DNA from: Agromyces sp. 3263
GTDB taxonomy: Bacteria > Actinomycetota > Actinomycetes > Actinomycetales > Microbacteriaceae
NCBI RefSeq assembly: GCF_031456545.1
Contig: NZ_JAVDUV010000001.1
Span: 992,001-1,056,000, forward strand
DNA: 64,000 nt
Reading direction: 5' to 3'
Part shown: piece after piece, positions 7,808 through 16,635 of the stretch
Position numbering within the stretch: the stretch's first letter is position 1
Layout of the letters: each line of letters starts with the position of its first letter
Translations under genes and position numbers: made by a program
Notes under the pieces: generated by a model
Databases searched by the model: none
Told to the model about the DNA's origin: nothing
Seen by the model: only the letters and a program-made list of their open reading frames with translations

Positions 7808-9721
7808 TCACGCCTCGAGGACGCTGCGCTCCTCCTGCTGCCGGTAGAGCGAGGCGTACACGCCGTCGGCGATCACGAGCTCGGCGTGCGTGCCCTGCTC
7901 GACCACCCGGCCGGCGACGATCACGAAGATCACGTCGGCCGACACGACCGTCGACAGCCGGTGCGCGATCGCGATCGTGGTGCGGCCGCGCGCCGCGTCG
8001 TCGAGGGCCTGCTGCACCACCCGCTCAGAGATGGTGTCGAGCGCGCTCGTCGCCTCGTCGAGCACCAGCACCGCCGGGTCCTTCAGGAGCACGCGGGCGA
8101 TCGCGATGCGCTGCTTCTCGCCGCCGGAGAGGCGGTAGCCGCGTTCGCCCACGATCGTCTGGTAGCCCTCGGGGAACGACGCGATCGTCTCGTGGATGTT
8201 CGCCGCACGAGCAGCAGCCTCGAGCTCGGCGTCGGTGGCGTCGGGCCTCGCGTACCGCAGGTTGTCGGCGATCGACGCGTGGAACAGGTAGGTCTCCTGG
8301 CTCACGATGCCGATGTGCGAGATGAGCGACTCCTGGCTGAGGTCGCGCACGTCCTCGCCGGCGAATCGCACCGTGCCCTCCGACGCCTCGTAGAGCCGCG
8401 GCACGAGGTAGGACACCGTGGTCTTGCCGGCGCCCGAAGGCCCGACGAATGCCGCGAACTGGCCCGGCTCGATGGTGAAGCTCACCCCGTCGAGGGTGGG
8501 GCGCCCGTCGCCCTCGGCATCGGGGTAGCGGAACGTGACGTCGTCGAACTCCACGCGCCCGAGCGCGGGGCCCGCCGTCACCTCACGTGCGGTCGGGGCA
8601 TCCGTGATCGAGGGCTTGAGATCGAGGTACTCGAAGATGCGCGCGAACAGGGCGCTCGAGGTCTGCAGGTCGAGCGCGACCCGCATGAGCCCCATGAGCG
8701 GGAACAGCAGCCGCGCCTGCACGGTCGTGAACGCGACGATCGTGCCGGCCGTGACATCCGCGGTGCCGCCCGCGATGAGCCACCCCGAGACGAGGTAGAC
8801 GATCGCCGGGATCGCGGACATGAAGATGCCCACCATCGCGAAGAACCACTGGCCCGTCATCTGCTGCTTCACCTGCAGCCGGATCTGGTTCTGGTTCTCG
8901 TCGGCGTAGCGGTCGATCTCACTCCGCTGCCGCGTGAAGCTCTTCGAGAGCAGGATGCCCGAGACCGAGAGCGTCTCCTGTGTGATCGCCGTCATCTCCG
9001 ACAGCGACTCCTGGGTCTTGCCGGCGATGCGGGCCCGCACCTGCCCCACGCGTCGCTGCGCGATCACCATGAACGGCAGCAGCACGAGCGCGATGACCGT
9101 GAGCTGCCAGCTGAGGATCAGCATGGCGATGAACGCCGAGATGACCGTGACGGTGTTGCCGAGCACGCTCGAGACGGTGTTGGTGAGCACGGATGCCACG
9201 CCGCCCACGTCGTTCTGCAGGCGCGACTGGATGACGCCCGTCTTCGTGCGCGTGAAGAAGCTGAGCTCCATCGACTGCAGATGCGTGAAGAGGCGCACCC
9301 GGAGGGACCCCATGACCTGGTTGCCGATGGTCGCGGTGAGCCACGTCTGCCACACGCCGAGCAGCGCCGAGACGATGTAGACGATGATCATCGCGCCGAC
9401 GATCCATGCGAGCACCGGAAGGTTCGGTCCCATGACGTCGCCGTCGGCCCCGACGGGGAACAGCCCGTCGTCGAACGCCCGCTGGGTGAGCAGCGGCGGG
9501 ATGACGCTCAGGCCCGCTCCGATGAGCACGAGCACCACGGTGGTGGCGAGGGCGACCTTGTGCGCGGCGAACAGCTCGGAGATGCGACGCAACAGGTGCG
9601 GGATCTTGGGTGCGTCGGCGTTCTCGGCCCGCTGTGCCGACTCGTCGGCCGAGGCGATGCGGGTGCGCGCCTTGCCGTACCTGCCGGTCTGGCCGCCCGG
9701 CGCGCTCGCATGCATGCTCAT
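7808..9721 (-). CDS. ABC exporter half-transporter (MdlB/MsbA-like)
   Basis: 637 residues with fused membrane and ATPase domains. Six transmembrane segments fall between residues ~60 and 350. The nucleotide-binding domain has Walker A GPSGAGKTT, Q-loop SQETYLF, signature LSGGEKQRIA, Walker B VLVLDEATSALD and H-loop IAIAHRLSTV. As a homodimer it would export lipids, drugs or peptides. The start ATG at 9721 begins MSMHAS; the frame extends upstream to 9865 but that part overlaps the divergent promoter region of the LPxTG gene and looks non-coding. No partner half-transporter is adjacent. Confidence 0.94.
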   Translation of the reverse strand: MSMHASAPGGQTGRYGKARTRIASADESAQRAENADAPKIPHLLRRISELFAAHKVALATTVVLVLIGAGLSVIPPLLTQRAFDDGLFPVGADGDVMGPNLPVLAWIVGAMIIVYIVSALLGVWQTWLTATIGNQVMGSLRVRLFTHLQSMELSFFTRTKTGVIQSRLQNDVGGVASVLTNTVSSVLGNTVTVISAFIAMLILSWQLTVIALVLLPFMVIAQRRVGQVRARIAGKTQESLSEMTAITQETLSVSGILLSKSFTRQRSEIDRYADENQNQIRLQVKQQMTGQWFFAMVGIFMSAIPAIVYLVSGWLIAGGTADVTAGTIVAFTTVQARLLFPLMGLMRVALDLQTSSALFARIFEYLDLKPSITDAPTAREVTAGPALGRVEFDDVTFRYPDAEGDGRPTLDGVSFTIEPGQFAAFVGPSGAGKTTVSYLVPRLYEASEGTVRFAGEDVRDLSQESLISHIGIVSQETYLFHASIADNLRYARPDATDAELEAAARAANIHETIASFPEGYQTIVGERGYRLSGGEKQRIAIARVLLKDPAVLVLDEATSALDTISERVVQQALDDAARGRTTIAIAHRLSTVVSADVIFVIVAGRVVEQGTHAELVIADGVYASLYRQQEERSVLEA

Positions 9722-9895
9722 GCGCTCAAGCCTAAGTCGGGGGTGCGACGCGACGGCCGGGCTTGCGGCTTCGGGCGGGGGGCGTTCGCTCACCGCGTCA
9801 TCGCCCGCGCCTGCCCCTGTTCTGGGGGTCCCGCGCCGGCGAGGAGGCGATATCGTGAGCGGCATCTGGCTGTCCCGACCCGAGGGAGCGATGCC

Positions 9896-11140
9896 ATGTC
9901 CCGTATCGGCGTGCCCGAGAACCGATCGTCACGAGCCGACCGCCCGCGCCCACGATGGCTACCGGTCCTGGCGGCGCTGGTCGTCGCCGGAATGGCCGCG
10001 CTCGGGGTCGGCGGGGTCGGCGGGGTCGGCCCAGCGGCTGCCGCCGAGGGGGATCCGCTCACCGTGACCGTCACCGACTGCGGCTACTTCGAGTCGGGTC
10101 GCATCGACTATGCGTTCAACGCGACGAACACGTTCACCGACAAGCTGATCGCACTGCTCAATGCGGAGGGCCTGGCCATCCAGCAGGTCCCCTTCGGGAC
10201 CGCACTCACCGGCACCGGGGGCTTCGATGTGGCACCCGGCTCCTACTCCATCGTGCTCGTCGAGTCGCTCGGTCAGATCGGCGGCATCATGGCGCAGGTG
10301 CCCGCGACCGTCGGGGCCTGCGCCGACCTCGGCGTGTCGGTCGAGGTCACCTCGTGCAGCACGGATCGCAGCGGGTCCATCCTGCTCACCCTGAGCGAAC
10401 TCGTGGCGGGCGGGATCGTCACCTATGACGTGGAGGGGCCCGACTTCTCGACCGGCGGGTCGCTGGACGAGTACGGCACGACCGAGGTGCTCGACCTCGC
10501 CGACATGCCGCCGGGCAACTACTACGCCCTGGCGGAATGGCACCCGATCGCCGGCGGCGCCGAACCTCCGGCGCTCGTCTTCGACTGGGTCGGATTCGCG
10601 GTCGCGCCCTGCCAGCCGGCGATGCAGCTCGCGGTCACGCCCACCGGCGCCGATGGGACGGGTGGCGTGGACGTCACCCTGTCGAGCCTCGTGAACGGGG
10701 TGGACTACCGGGTGTGGGTGACCGACGCGGGCGACCCCGACGGCACGTCGTTCGGCGCCCCGCAGGCGGTGACGGGTGACACGACGGGAACCGCCGCTCT
10801 CGGCTTCGGGTCGTTGCCCGGCGGGCACGTCGTCACGGTCTGGGTCGAGGGGACCTGGGAGGGCACGTGGGAGGAGCCGCCGTTCCTCGGCAACGGGGGC
10901 AACTTCGCTCCCCTCGAGTCCGTGACGCTCGCCACGAGCGCCGACGCGTCGGGGGCACCGGCTCCGGCCGTGGTGGCGGAGCCAACCGGGACCCCCGCCG
11001 CGACGGCGACGTCGACACTCCCGGACACCGGCCCCGACGGACTCGCGGGCTCGGTGCTCGCGGCCGTCGCCCTGCTCGGCCTCGGCGCCGCACTGCGCAT
11101 GCGCCGACTCCCGCGCGCCGCGGGTCGCTCGCGCACCTGA
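9896..11140 (+). CDS. LPxTG cell-wall-anchored surface protein
   Basis: 414 residues. A basic N-terminus (ENRSSRADRPRPRW) and hydrophobic stretch LPVLAALVVAGMAALGV ending in AAAAEG form a signal peptide. The mature part has repeated Ig-like or surface-protein segments (TVTVTDCGYFESG..., VEVTSCSTDRSG..., LAVTPTGADGTGG...), each with a central Cys. The C-terminus has a sorting signal: LPDTG, a hydrophobic segment (AGSVLAAVALLGLGAAL) and a basic tail. A sortase would therefore link it to peptidoglycan. A GAGGGAG site precedes the ATG at 9896. The much longer open frame upstream is antisense to the ABC exporter and is rejected. No specific function recognised; adhesin-like or structural. Confidence 0.88.
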   Translation: MSRIGVPENRSSRADRPRPRWLPVLAALVVAGMAALGVGGVGGVGPAAAAEGDPLTVTVTDCGYFESGRIDYAFNATNTFTDKLIALLNAEGLAIQQVPFGTALTGTGGFDVAPGSYSIVLVESLGQIGGIMAQVPATVGACADLGVSVEVTSCSTDRSGSILLTLSELVAGGIVTYDVEGPDFSTGGSLDEYGTTEVLDLADMPPGNYYALAEWHPIAGGAEPPALVFDWVGFAVAPCQPAMQLAVTPTGADGTGGVDVTLSSLVNGVDYRVWVTDAGDPDGTSFGAPQAVTGDTTGTAALGFGSLPGGHVVTVWVEGTWEGTWEEPPFLGNGGNFAPLESVTLATSADASGAPAPAVVAEPTGTPAATATSTLPDTGPDGLAGSVLAAVALLGLGAALRMRRLPRAAGRSRT

Positions 11141-11142
11141 CC

Positions 11143-12825
11143 CTACGCCTCGGCTGCGATGCGACGGCCCCCGCGGGTCGCAGGCACGACGATGCGTGCC
11201 ACCTGTTCGAGCCGCGGGTGCAGCTCGTCGCCGTGCTCCACCACGCCGGTGTGCCAGCTCATGACGAGGCCATCGGCCGTGTCCTCCAGCAGCGCCAGGT
11301 TGTTGTCGAACCACGGACCCTTCACGGTGCTCCACTGGAACGGCGGGTCCGGCACCTTCGCCGATCGCGCCGCCGCGGCACCGATCGGCGTCGCCACGCC
11401 GTACGACATCACGACCGCGAACCACCGCAGGAACCGTGGGAGCGGGTTCCGCACCGGCGAGCACACCGCCTGCACGATGCGGCCGCCGTCGTCGCGCTCC
11501 ACCTCGGCGAGGTACGAGTAGTGGACGTCACCCGACAGGAAGGTGATCGTCTGAGGCGCCAGGCCGCGCCTGCCGTCGGCGACCTCCGCCACGATTCGTG
11601 CGACCGCCTGGAAGCTGTTCTGGAATGCAGCCCAGTGCTCGAGGTCGACGGCCTGCCGCAGCCGTTCGCCGATCCACGCCGCCGGCCTGCCCCAGGCGCC
11701 TTGAGCGATCGCCTCGTCCCAGGCTTCGACGTTGTGCAGCCCCATCGGCAGGAGGAACGGCAGGGAGGTCGCCACGAGCACGTGCCGGAACCCCCCGCGG
11801 AGGTGGTCGTCGAGCCAGGCGAGCTCCTTCGCGTTCACCAGCCCTCGACGCGAGGGCGCGAGCTCGCGCGAGACCCTCGAGTCCACGACGACGAGCCGCA
11901 CGTCGTCGAACTCCCGGCTGTAGCTCCACCTGTAGGTGTCCGGGTGGGTGTCGCACCGGTCGGCGAACTCGTCGAGCACGTCGGTGAGATCGAGCTCCTC
12001 CTCGCTGTCGTGTGCGGTGATCCGTCGCCAGATCTGGTCGTCGGCCCGCTCGGCCGGTGAGAGGTTCCCGAGGTGCTGGTACACCCAGTAGGCGGCCAGT
12101 CCCGCGACGATGCGACCCCGCCACCATGAGGTGGCCTCCATCTTCTTCTTCCAGTCCAGCGAGGCGTTCCAGTCGTCGCGGATGTCGTGGTCGTCGAAGA
12201 TCATGGCGCTCGGGAGGCAGGAGAGCAGCCATCGGTTCGCCTCGTCCGACCACGCCAGCTGGTAGAGGTGCGCGTACTCCTCGTAGTCCTTGAGCTCGCG
12301 ACCAGGTTCCTCGTGGATGTCGCGTCGTGCCCTGATGAAGTCCTGCATCTCCGCCGACGTGGAGTCCGCGTAGACCTGGTCGCCGAGGAACAGCAGCAGG
12401 TCGGGGCGCTCCGCCCGCCCCTCGGCCACCGCCAGCGCGAAGGCGCGCAGCGAGTCGACCCCGTGCGTTCGGTTGCCCGAGCGATCGTGGGGAACGCTCG
12501 TGCGGCAGGACCCGTAGGCCATCCGCAGTGGACGGCCGGGCGTGCGCGTAGAGATCACGGGCGCTGGGAACTCCGACCCGGGCTCGGGGCAGACGACGGT
12601 CTCGTCGATCCGCACCTCGTACGGCAGCTCCGAGGCGGCATCGAGACCGTCGACCTCGATGAGGGCGTAGTGATGCCCGTGCACCGCGAAGGTGCGGGCA
12701 TGCCACGACCGCCCGCCGGCGGCCACGCTCACCCGGCAGGCCGCGCGCGTCTCCACCCAGATGCTGGCCGACGTCGCATCGACGTAGCGCAGCATCGGGC
12801 CGAGGAGCAGCGGCGACGAGGCCAT
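11143..12825 (-). CDS. PhoD-like metallophosphatase
   Basis: 560 residues. Alkaline phosphatase D-like fold: after an N-terminal beta domain, metal-binding motifs appear in order as MAYGSCRTSVPHD, LLLFLGDQVYAD, MIFDDHDIRDDWN and TFLSGDVHYSYLAEV, matching the Asp/His ligands of PhoD-type phosphodiesterases/phosphatases. No signal peptide or Tat motif is visible, unlike classical secreted PhoD, so this is probably a cytoplasmic relative. It converges on the LPxTG gene with only two bases between the stops. Substrate unknown. Confidence 0.85.
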   Translation of the reverse strand: MASSPLLLGPMLRYVDATSASIWVETRAACRVSVAAGGRSWHARTFAVHGHHYALIEVDGLDAASELPYEVRIDETVVCPEPGSEFPAPVISTRTPGRPLRMAYGSCRTSVPHDRSGNRTHGVDSLRAFALAVAEGRAERPDLLLFLGDQVYADSTSAEMQDFIRARRDIHEEPGRELKDYEEYAHLYQLAWSDEANRWLLSCLPSAMIFDDHDIRDDWNASLDWKKKMEATSWWRGRIVAGLAAYWVYQHLGNLSPAERADDQIWRRITAHDSEEELDLTDVLDEFADRCDTHPDTYRWSYSREFDDVRLVVVDSRVSRELAPSRRGLVNAKELAWLDDHLRGGFRHVLVATSLPFLLPMGLHNVEAWDEAIAQGAWGRPAAWIGERLRQAVDLEHWAAFQNSFQAVARIVAEVADGRRGLAPQTITFLSGDVHYSYLAEVERDDGGRIVQAVCSPVRNPLPRFLRWFAVVMSYGVATPIGAAAARSAKVPDPPFQWSTVKGPWFDNNLALLEDTADGLVMSWHTGVVEHGDELHPRLEQVARIVVPATRGGRRIAAEA

Positions 12826-12881
12826 CCCACTGTTCTACCGTCTCGGACCGACGCTGACCACGGGTTGCGCTGCACACATGG

Positions 12882-12913
12882 CGGATGCCGCGAGCCCCCG
12901 CTCGCGGCATCCG
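12882..12913 (-). terminator. Hairpin terminator after sugar ABC operon 1
   Basis: Perfect 13-bp stem (12882-12894 with 12901-12913) and 6-base loop, just past the stop of the MalG-type permease gene and before the PhoD gene. Both arms contain the GGATGCC word. There is no long U-tract. Confidence 0.75.
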
Positions 12914-12945
12914 TTCTCCCAGCCCGTTCGGGTCGAGCTGGTCGC

Positions 12946-13938
12946 CTACCCCTTCGTGGATCCGGCCAGCAGGCCGCGCACGAAGTAGCGCTGCAGGCTG
13001 AAGAACACGATGAGCGGGATGACGATCGAGATGAAGGCGGCCGCGGTGAGGAGCTGCCAGTCCTGTCCGCGTGTTCCGGTGAGCTCCGCCAATCGTTGGG
13101 TGAGCGGCGCGACGTCCTGGGTGCCGCCCGAGAAGATCAGCGCGACGAGCAGGTCGTTCCACACCCAGATGAACTGGAAGATCGCGAACGACGCGATCGC
13201 GGGAACGGCCAGCGGGAGCACGATGCGGAAGAAGATCTGCCCGTGCGTCGCACCGTCGACCCGCGCCGCCTCGATCACGTCGGCCGGGATCTCCGAGATG
13301 AAGTTGTGCAGCAGGAAGATCGCGAGCGGCAGCGCGAACATCGAGTGCGCGAGCCACAACGGCAGGTAGTTCTGCTCGGGGATGATCGGGATGACGTCGT
13401 GCAGCCAGGCCTGCATCGGGCGCAGCACCGTCGAGAAGATCTGCAGGAGCGGCACGAGGGCCATCTGCAGGGGGATGATCTGCAACGCGAAGATGATGAT
13501 GAAGAGCACGCCGACGCCGCGGAACCGCATCCAGGCGAACGCGTACGCCGCCATCGACGCGAACACGAGGGGGATGAGGGTGGCGAGCAACGCGATCGCG
13601 ATCGAGTTGACGATGTACGAGCCCAGCTGCGGCGACGATGCCGACGACGAGAACAACACGTTCTGGTAGTTCTCGAGGGTGAACCCCGGGTTCGAGAAGA
13701 TCGTCCACCACCCGGTGGTGCGAATGAGCTCAGCCGGTCGGAACGACGAGATGAAGAGGCCGAACGTGGGGATGGTCCACAGCACCGCGATGATGAGCGA
13801 CGCGATGGTGGCCGTGCGCGACGTGAGGCGCTTCTTCACCCGCATCGTCTTGGGCACGTCGTACTCACGCTGCTCAACCTCCTCGAGGGTGCCGAGGTTC
13901 TTGCCGACGGGAAGATCGGCCGGGGCGACGCTGCTCAT
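12946..13938 (-). CDS. Sugar ABC permease, MalG type (locus 1)
   Basis: 330 residues, six transmembrane segments, binding-protein-dependent inner membrane component of CUT1 sugar importers. The cytoplasmic EAA loop reads EAARVDGATHGQIFFRIVLP, which contacts an ATPase. The N-terminal ~45 residues are a soluble extension. Its ATG overlaps the stop of the MalF-type gene by four bases (ATGA), so the two permeases are translated together. No ATPase gene is in the locus; CUT1 systems of actinobacteria often share a distant MsiK-like ATPase. Confidence 0.94.
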   Translation of the reverse strand: MSSVAPADLPVGKNLGTLEEVEQREYDVPKTMRVKKRLTSRTATIASLIIAVLWTIPTFGLFISSFRPAELIRTTGWWTIFSNPGFTLENYQNVLFSSSASSPQLGSYIVNSIAIALLATLIPLVFASMAAYAFAWMRFRGVGVLFIIIFALQIIPLQMALVPLLQIFSTVLRPMQAWLHDVIPIIPEQNYLPLWLAHSMFALPLAIFLLHNFISEIPADVIEAARVDGATHGQIFFRIVLPLAVPAIASFAIFQFIWVWNDLLVALIFSGGTQDVAPLTQRLAELTGTRGQDWQLLTAAAFISIVIPLIVFFSLQRYFVRGLLAGSTKG

Positions 13939-14903
13939 CGGATCTCCCTCTGCTTGCGGAGCACATTGACGTTGTAGATGACGATCGGCAGCACCAGCAC
14001 GAAGAGGATGAGGGCGAGCGCCGAGCCGCGCCCGATCTCACTCGCGCGGAACGCCTGGGTGTACATCTCGTTGGCCACGATGCTCGTGTTGAAGTTTCCG
14101 GCCGTCATGGTGCGCACGATGTCGAAGACCTTCAAGGTGGCGATCGAGATCGTCGTGAGGACGACCACCAGTGCACCCCGGATGCCCGGGATCGTGACGT
14201 TCGTGAATCGCTGCCACGCGTTCGTGCCGTCGAGCTGCGCCGCCTCGATCTGCTCCGTGGCGATGCCCTTGATGGCGGCGCTGAGCACCACCATCGCGAA
14301 TCCGGTCTGCACCCAGATCATCACCACGATGAGGAGGATCGTGTTGATCGGGTCCGTCTGCAGCCACTGCACGGGTTCACCGCCGAACGCGACCACGATG
14401 GCATTGAGGAGGCCGATCTGCTCGCGGTCGCCCGAGCGGTACTCGTAGACGAACTTCCAGATCACGCTCGCGCCGACGAACGAGATGGCGATCGGCATGA
14501 AGAGGACCGACTTGTAGTATCGCTCGCCGCGGGACCGATCGATGAAGACGGCGTAGGCGAGACCGACGGCCGTCGCGAACGTGGGCACGAGCAGCACCCA
14601 GATCACGGTGTTGATGAGCGTGCGGATGGCGGCCGGCTGGGTGAAGGTCCAGACGAAGTTGTCGAACGTCCAGTCCCCCGACGAGTCCTGGAACGCCAGG
14701 ATGCTCGTGCGGATGGCCGGATAGACGAGGCCGATCGCGACGAAGATGAGCGCCGGTGCGAGGAACCCCGCCAGTTGCCAGTAGTCTCGGCCCTTCTTCG
14801 GGGCCTTGTCGATGAAGAAGATGAGGAGGCCGACGACCGCGGCGAACACCGCGAGCCCCATCACCACCTGCAGGATCTTGCCGAGGAGATCGGCCGTGGT
14901 CAT
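13935..14903 (-). CDS. Sugar ABC permease, MalF type (locus 1)
   Basis: 322 residues from an ATG at 14903 preceded by GGGAGG. The frame opens further upstream (to 14957), but that part crosses a hairpin. One helix near the N-terminus (LQVVMGLAVFAAVVGLLIFFI) is extra, then six permease helices; the EAA loop is EAAQLDGTNAWQRFTNVTIPG. It pairs with the MalG-type protein to form the channel for the sugar delivered by the lipoprotein encoded upstream. The substrate is unknown. Confidence 0.93.
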   Translation of the reverse strand: MTTADLLGKILQVVMGLAVFAAVVGLLIFFIDKAPKKGRDYWQLAGFLAPALIFVAIGLVYPAIRTSILAFQDSSGDWTFDNFVWTFTQPAAIRTLINTVIWVLLVPTFATAVGLAYAVFIDRSRGERYYKSVLFMPIAISFVGASVIWKFVYEYRSGDREQIGLLNAIVVAFGGEPVQWLQTDPINTILLIVVMIWVQTGFAMVVLSAAIKGIATEQIEAAQLDGTNAWQRFTNVTIPGIRGALVVVLTTISIATLKVFDIVRTMTAGNFNTSIVANEMYTQAFRASEIGRGSALALILFVLVLPIVIYNVNVLRKQREIR

Positions 14904-14937
14904 CGTGCCTCCCGGTTCGTCGTTGAAGCTGGGGTGC

Positions 14938-14969
14938 CGAGGGGCGGGGTTCTCCAACCCCGCCCCTCG
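14938..14969 (-). terminator. Intra-operon hairpin between binding protein and permease genes
   Basis: Perfect 13-bp GC-rich stem (14938-14950 with 14957-14969) with a 6-base loop, in the gap between the lipoprotein stop and the permease start. At this place such hairpins usually protect or attenuate the transcript so that the binding protein is made in excess over the permeases. Confidence 0.75.
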
Positions 14970-15014
14970 ATCATGCGCCTTGCCCGCGGTGCGCCGGGCG
15001 CGGCGCGCGGACGA

Positions 15015-16373
15015 TCAGCTGGACGGCCAGGTCGACTCGATGGTGTCGAGCACCTGCTGGGTGCTGTCGCCACCGACCCAGGCCACGATGCCCTTCCAGA
15101 AGGAGTCGGCGCCCACGGCACCGGGCATCAGGTCGGATCCGTCGAACCGGAAGGTCGTCTCGGGGTCCTGGAGGATCTCGATGGACTGCACCAGCAGCTC
15201 GCTCGACGCGTTCTCGGGGTCGACGCCCTTGTTCGCGCTGATGACGCCGCCGAGGCTGACGCGGTTGTTCGCCCAGGTGTCGCTCGAGAGGTAGGCGCGG
15301 AACGCCTCGACCTCGTCGGCCTCGCGGAAGGCCACCACGATCTCGCCACCGCCGGTGACCGACAGCGGGTCGTCGGCGTTGGCCGGCGGGAGCAGGAAGC
15401 CGAACACGTCGCCGTCGGAGGCGACCTTCACCTCGTCACCGCCCTCGGGGTTCCAGAAGGTCTCGTAGAACGAGGCCTGGTGGTGCAGCGAGCACTCGCC
15501 GTCGAGGATGGGGAGGCCGGCCGTCTGGAACGCCTCGGTGACCTGCGTGGACACGTCGCCGATGCCGCCGTTGACCATGTCCTCGCTCTTCAGGTACTGC
15601 CCGACCGCGTCGAACGCGTCGGCGACCTGCGGGTCGTTGAAGGGGATCTCGTGGGTCACCCACTGGTCGTAGGCGTCGGCGCCGTTGAGGCGCAGCATGT
15701 AGTCCTCGACCCAGTCGGTGCCCGGCCAGCCGGTGGCCTCACCGGACTCGAGTCCCACGCACCACGGCTTGTGGTCGCCGTCGGCCGCGATCTGGTCGGA
15801 GAGGTCCTTGAGCTCGTCGAGGGTCTTCGGGATCTCGTACCCCTTCTCCTCGAACTCGGTCGGCGAGTACCAGACGTAGCCCTTGATGCTGGCCATGAGG
15901 GGCGCCCCGTAGAAGGTGTCCTCGTACGTGCCGTACGCCTTCCAGTCGGGCGACCAGAACTCGTCGGCGTTGGCCTCGACTTCCTCGGATGCCGGGATGA
16001 GCCAGCCGCCCGCCGCGAGGCGGTTCATCAGGCCGGGCTGCGGCACGAAGCCGACGTCGGGGGCGTTGCCGCCCTCGGCGAGCACCGCGATCTGGGCCTC
16101 GAACTCGCTCGAGCCCTGGTACTCCACGGAGATGCCGGTGCAGGTCTCGAAGTCGGCCCACGACTCGTTCAGCCGGTCTGCCTCGAGGTCGAGGATGGTG
16201 CCGGCGGCCGTCACCTCTGCGCCGTCGAACGTGCCGTACTGCTCGTAGGGCCCGCAGTCGACGTCGGCCGCATCTTGCTCGGCGGCGTCTCCAGTACAGC
16301 CCGTCAGGGCGAGCGCGACCGCGGCAGCGCCCACGACGGGGGCCAGCCAACGGCTATGCCGTGTGGATCTCAT
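15015..16373 (-). CDS. Sugar-binding lipoprotein (locus 1)
   Basis: 452 residues. Signal peptide MRSTRHSRWLAPVVGAAAVA with lipobox LTGC (Cys about residue 24), so it is a membrane-anchored extracellular solute-binding protein (family 1). Typical features follow: SVEYQGSSEFEAQIAVLAEGGNAPDV, YGTYEDTFYGAPLMASIKGYVWYSP, and many Trp/Tyr for sugar stacking. The ATG at 16373 follows CGAGGAGAAGAC. It is the first gene of a three-gene operon with the MalF/MalG permeases and has its own promoter and operator divergent from the LacI gene. The substrate is probably an oligosaccharide or glycoside, not identifiable here. Confidence 0.94.
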   Translation of the reverse strand: MRSTRHSRWLAPVVGAAAVALALTGCTGDAAEQDAADVDCGPYEQYGTFDGAEVTAAGTILDLEADRLNESWADFETCTGISVEYQGSSEFEAQIAVLAEGGNAPDVGFVPQPGLMNRLAAGGWLIPASEEVEANADEFWSPDWKAYGTYEDTFYGAPLMASIKGYVWYSPTEFEEKGYEIPKTLDELKDLSDQIAADGDHKPWCVGLESGEATGWPGTDWVEDYMLRLNGADAYDQWVTHEIPFNDPQVADAFDAVGQYLKSEDMVNGGIGDVSTQVTEAFQTAGLPILDGECSLHHQASFYETFWNPEGGDEVKVASDGDVFGFLLPPANADDPLSVTGGGEIVVAFREADEVEAFRAYLSSDTWANNRVSLGGVISANKGVDPENASSELLVQSIEILQDPETTFRFDGSDLMPGAVGADSFWKGIVAWVGGDSTQQVLDTIESTWPSS

Positions 16374-16408
16374 GTCTTCTCCTCGTTGAGTGTGATGCAG
16401 GCGAAGCC

Positions 16409-16420
16409 GGAACCGGTTCC
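16409..16420. promoter_or_regulatory. LacI-type operator, locus 1 site A
   Basis: Perfect 12-bp palindrome GGAACCGGTTCC with the central CG typical of LacI-family sites. It lies just downstream of the predicted -10 of the transporter operon and about 35 bases before the lipoprotein start, a good position for repression. Confidence 0.75.
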
Positions 16421-16427
16421 AGCCTCC

Positions 16428-16456
16428 ACGGTAGGACAACCCGCGATTCCTGACAA
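16428..16456 (-). promoter_or_regulatory. Promoter of sugar ABC operon 1
   Basis: Reading leftward: -35 TTGTCA (16451-16456), exact 17-bp spacer, -10 TACCGT (16428-16433). The operator GGAACCGGTTCC begins 7 bases past the -10, around the expected start of transcription. Confidence 0.65.
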
Positions 16457-16564
16457 CCCGCGAGAGGTCACGGTTCGGACACCGATCGAATTTCGCTGCC
16501 ACCGTTGAGGGAGAGCGCTCCCACCGCGGCGTTCCGCGGCGCGCTCGGATCGTCGACGCGTTCA

Positions 16565-16576
16565 GGAAACGGTTCC
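16565..16576. promoter_or_regulatory. LacI-type operator, locus 1 site B
   Basis: GGAAACGGTTCC, one base different from site A, 60 bases before the lacI-like start. A weak promoter for that gene (TTCCAC 16573-16578, 18-bp gap, TACACT 16597-16602) overlaps it, so the repressor probably also controls itself. Confidence 0.65.
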
Positions 16577-16635
16577 ACATTCCGGAGCCCGGACACTACA
16601 CTCGCAACGAAGCTGCCCGACGGAGGGAGGCGCGG

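Noticed and set aside
7568..9895. Very long plus-strand frame reading into the LPxTG gene
   Set aside because: The first 776 codons are antisense to the ABC exporter and Arg/His-rich, the usual shadow of high-GC genes. The real gene starts at 9896 with a ribosome site and signal peptide.
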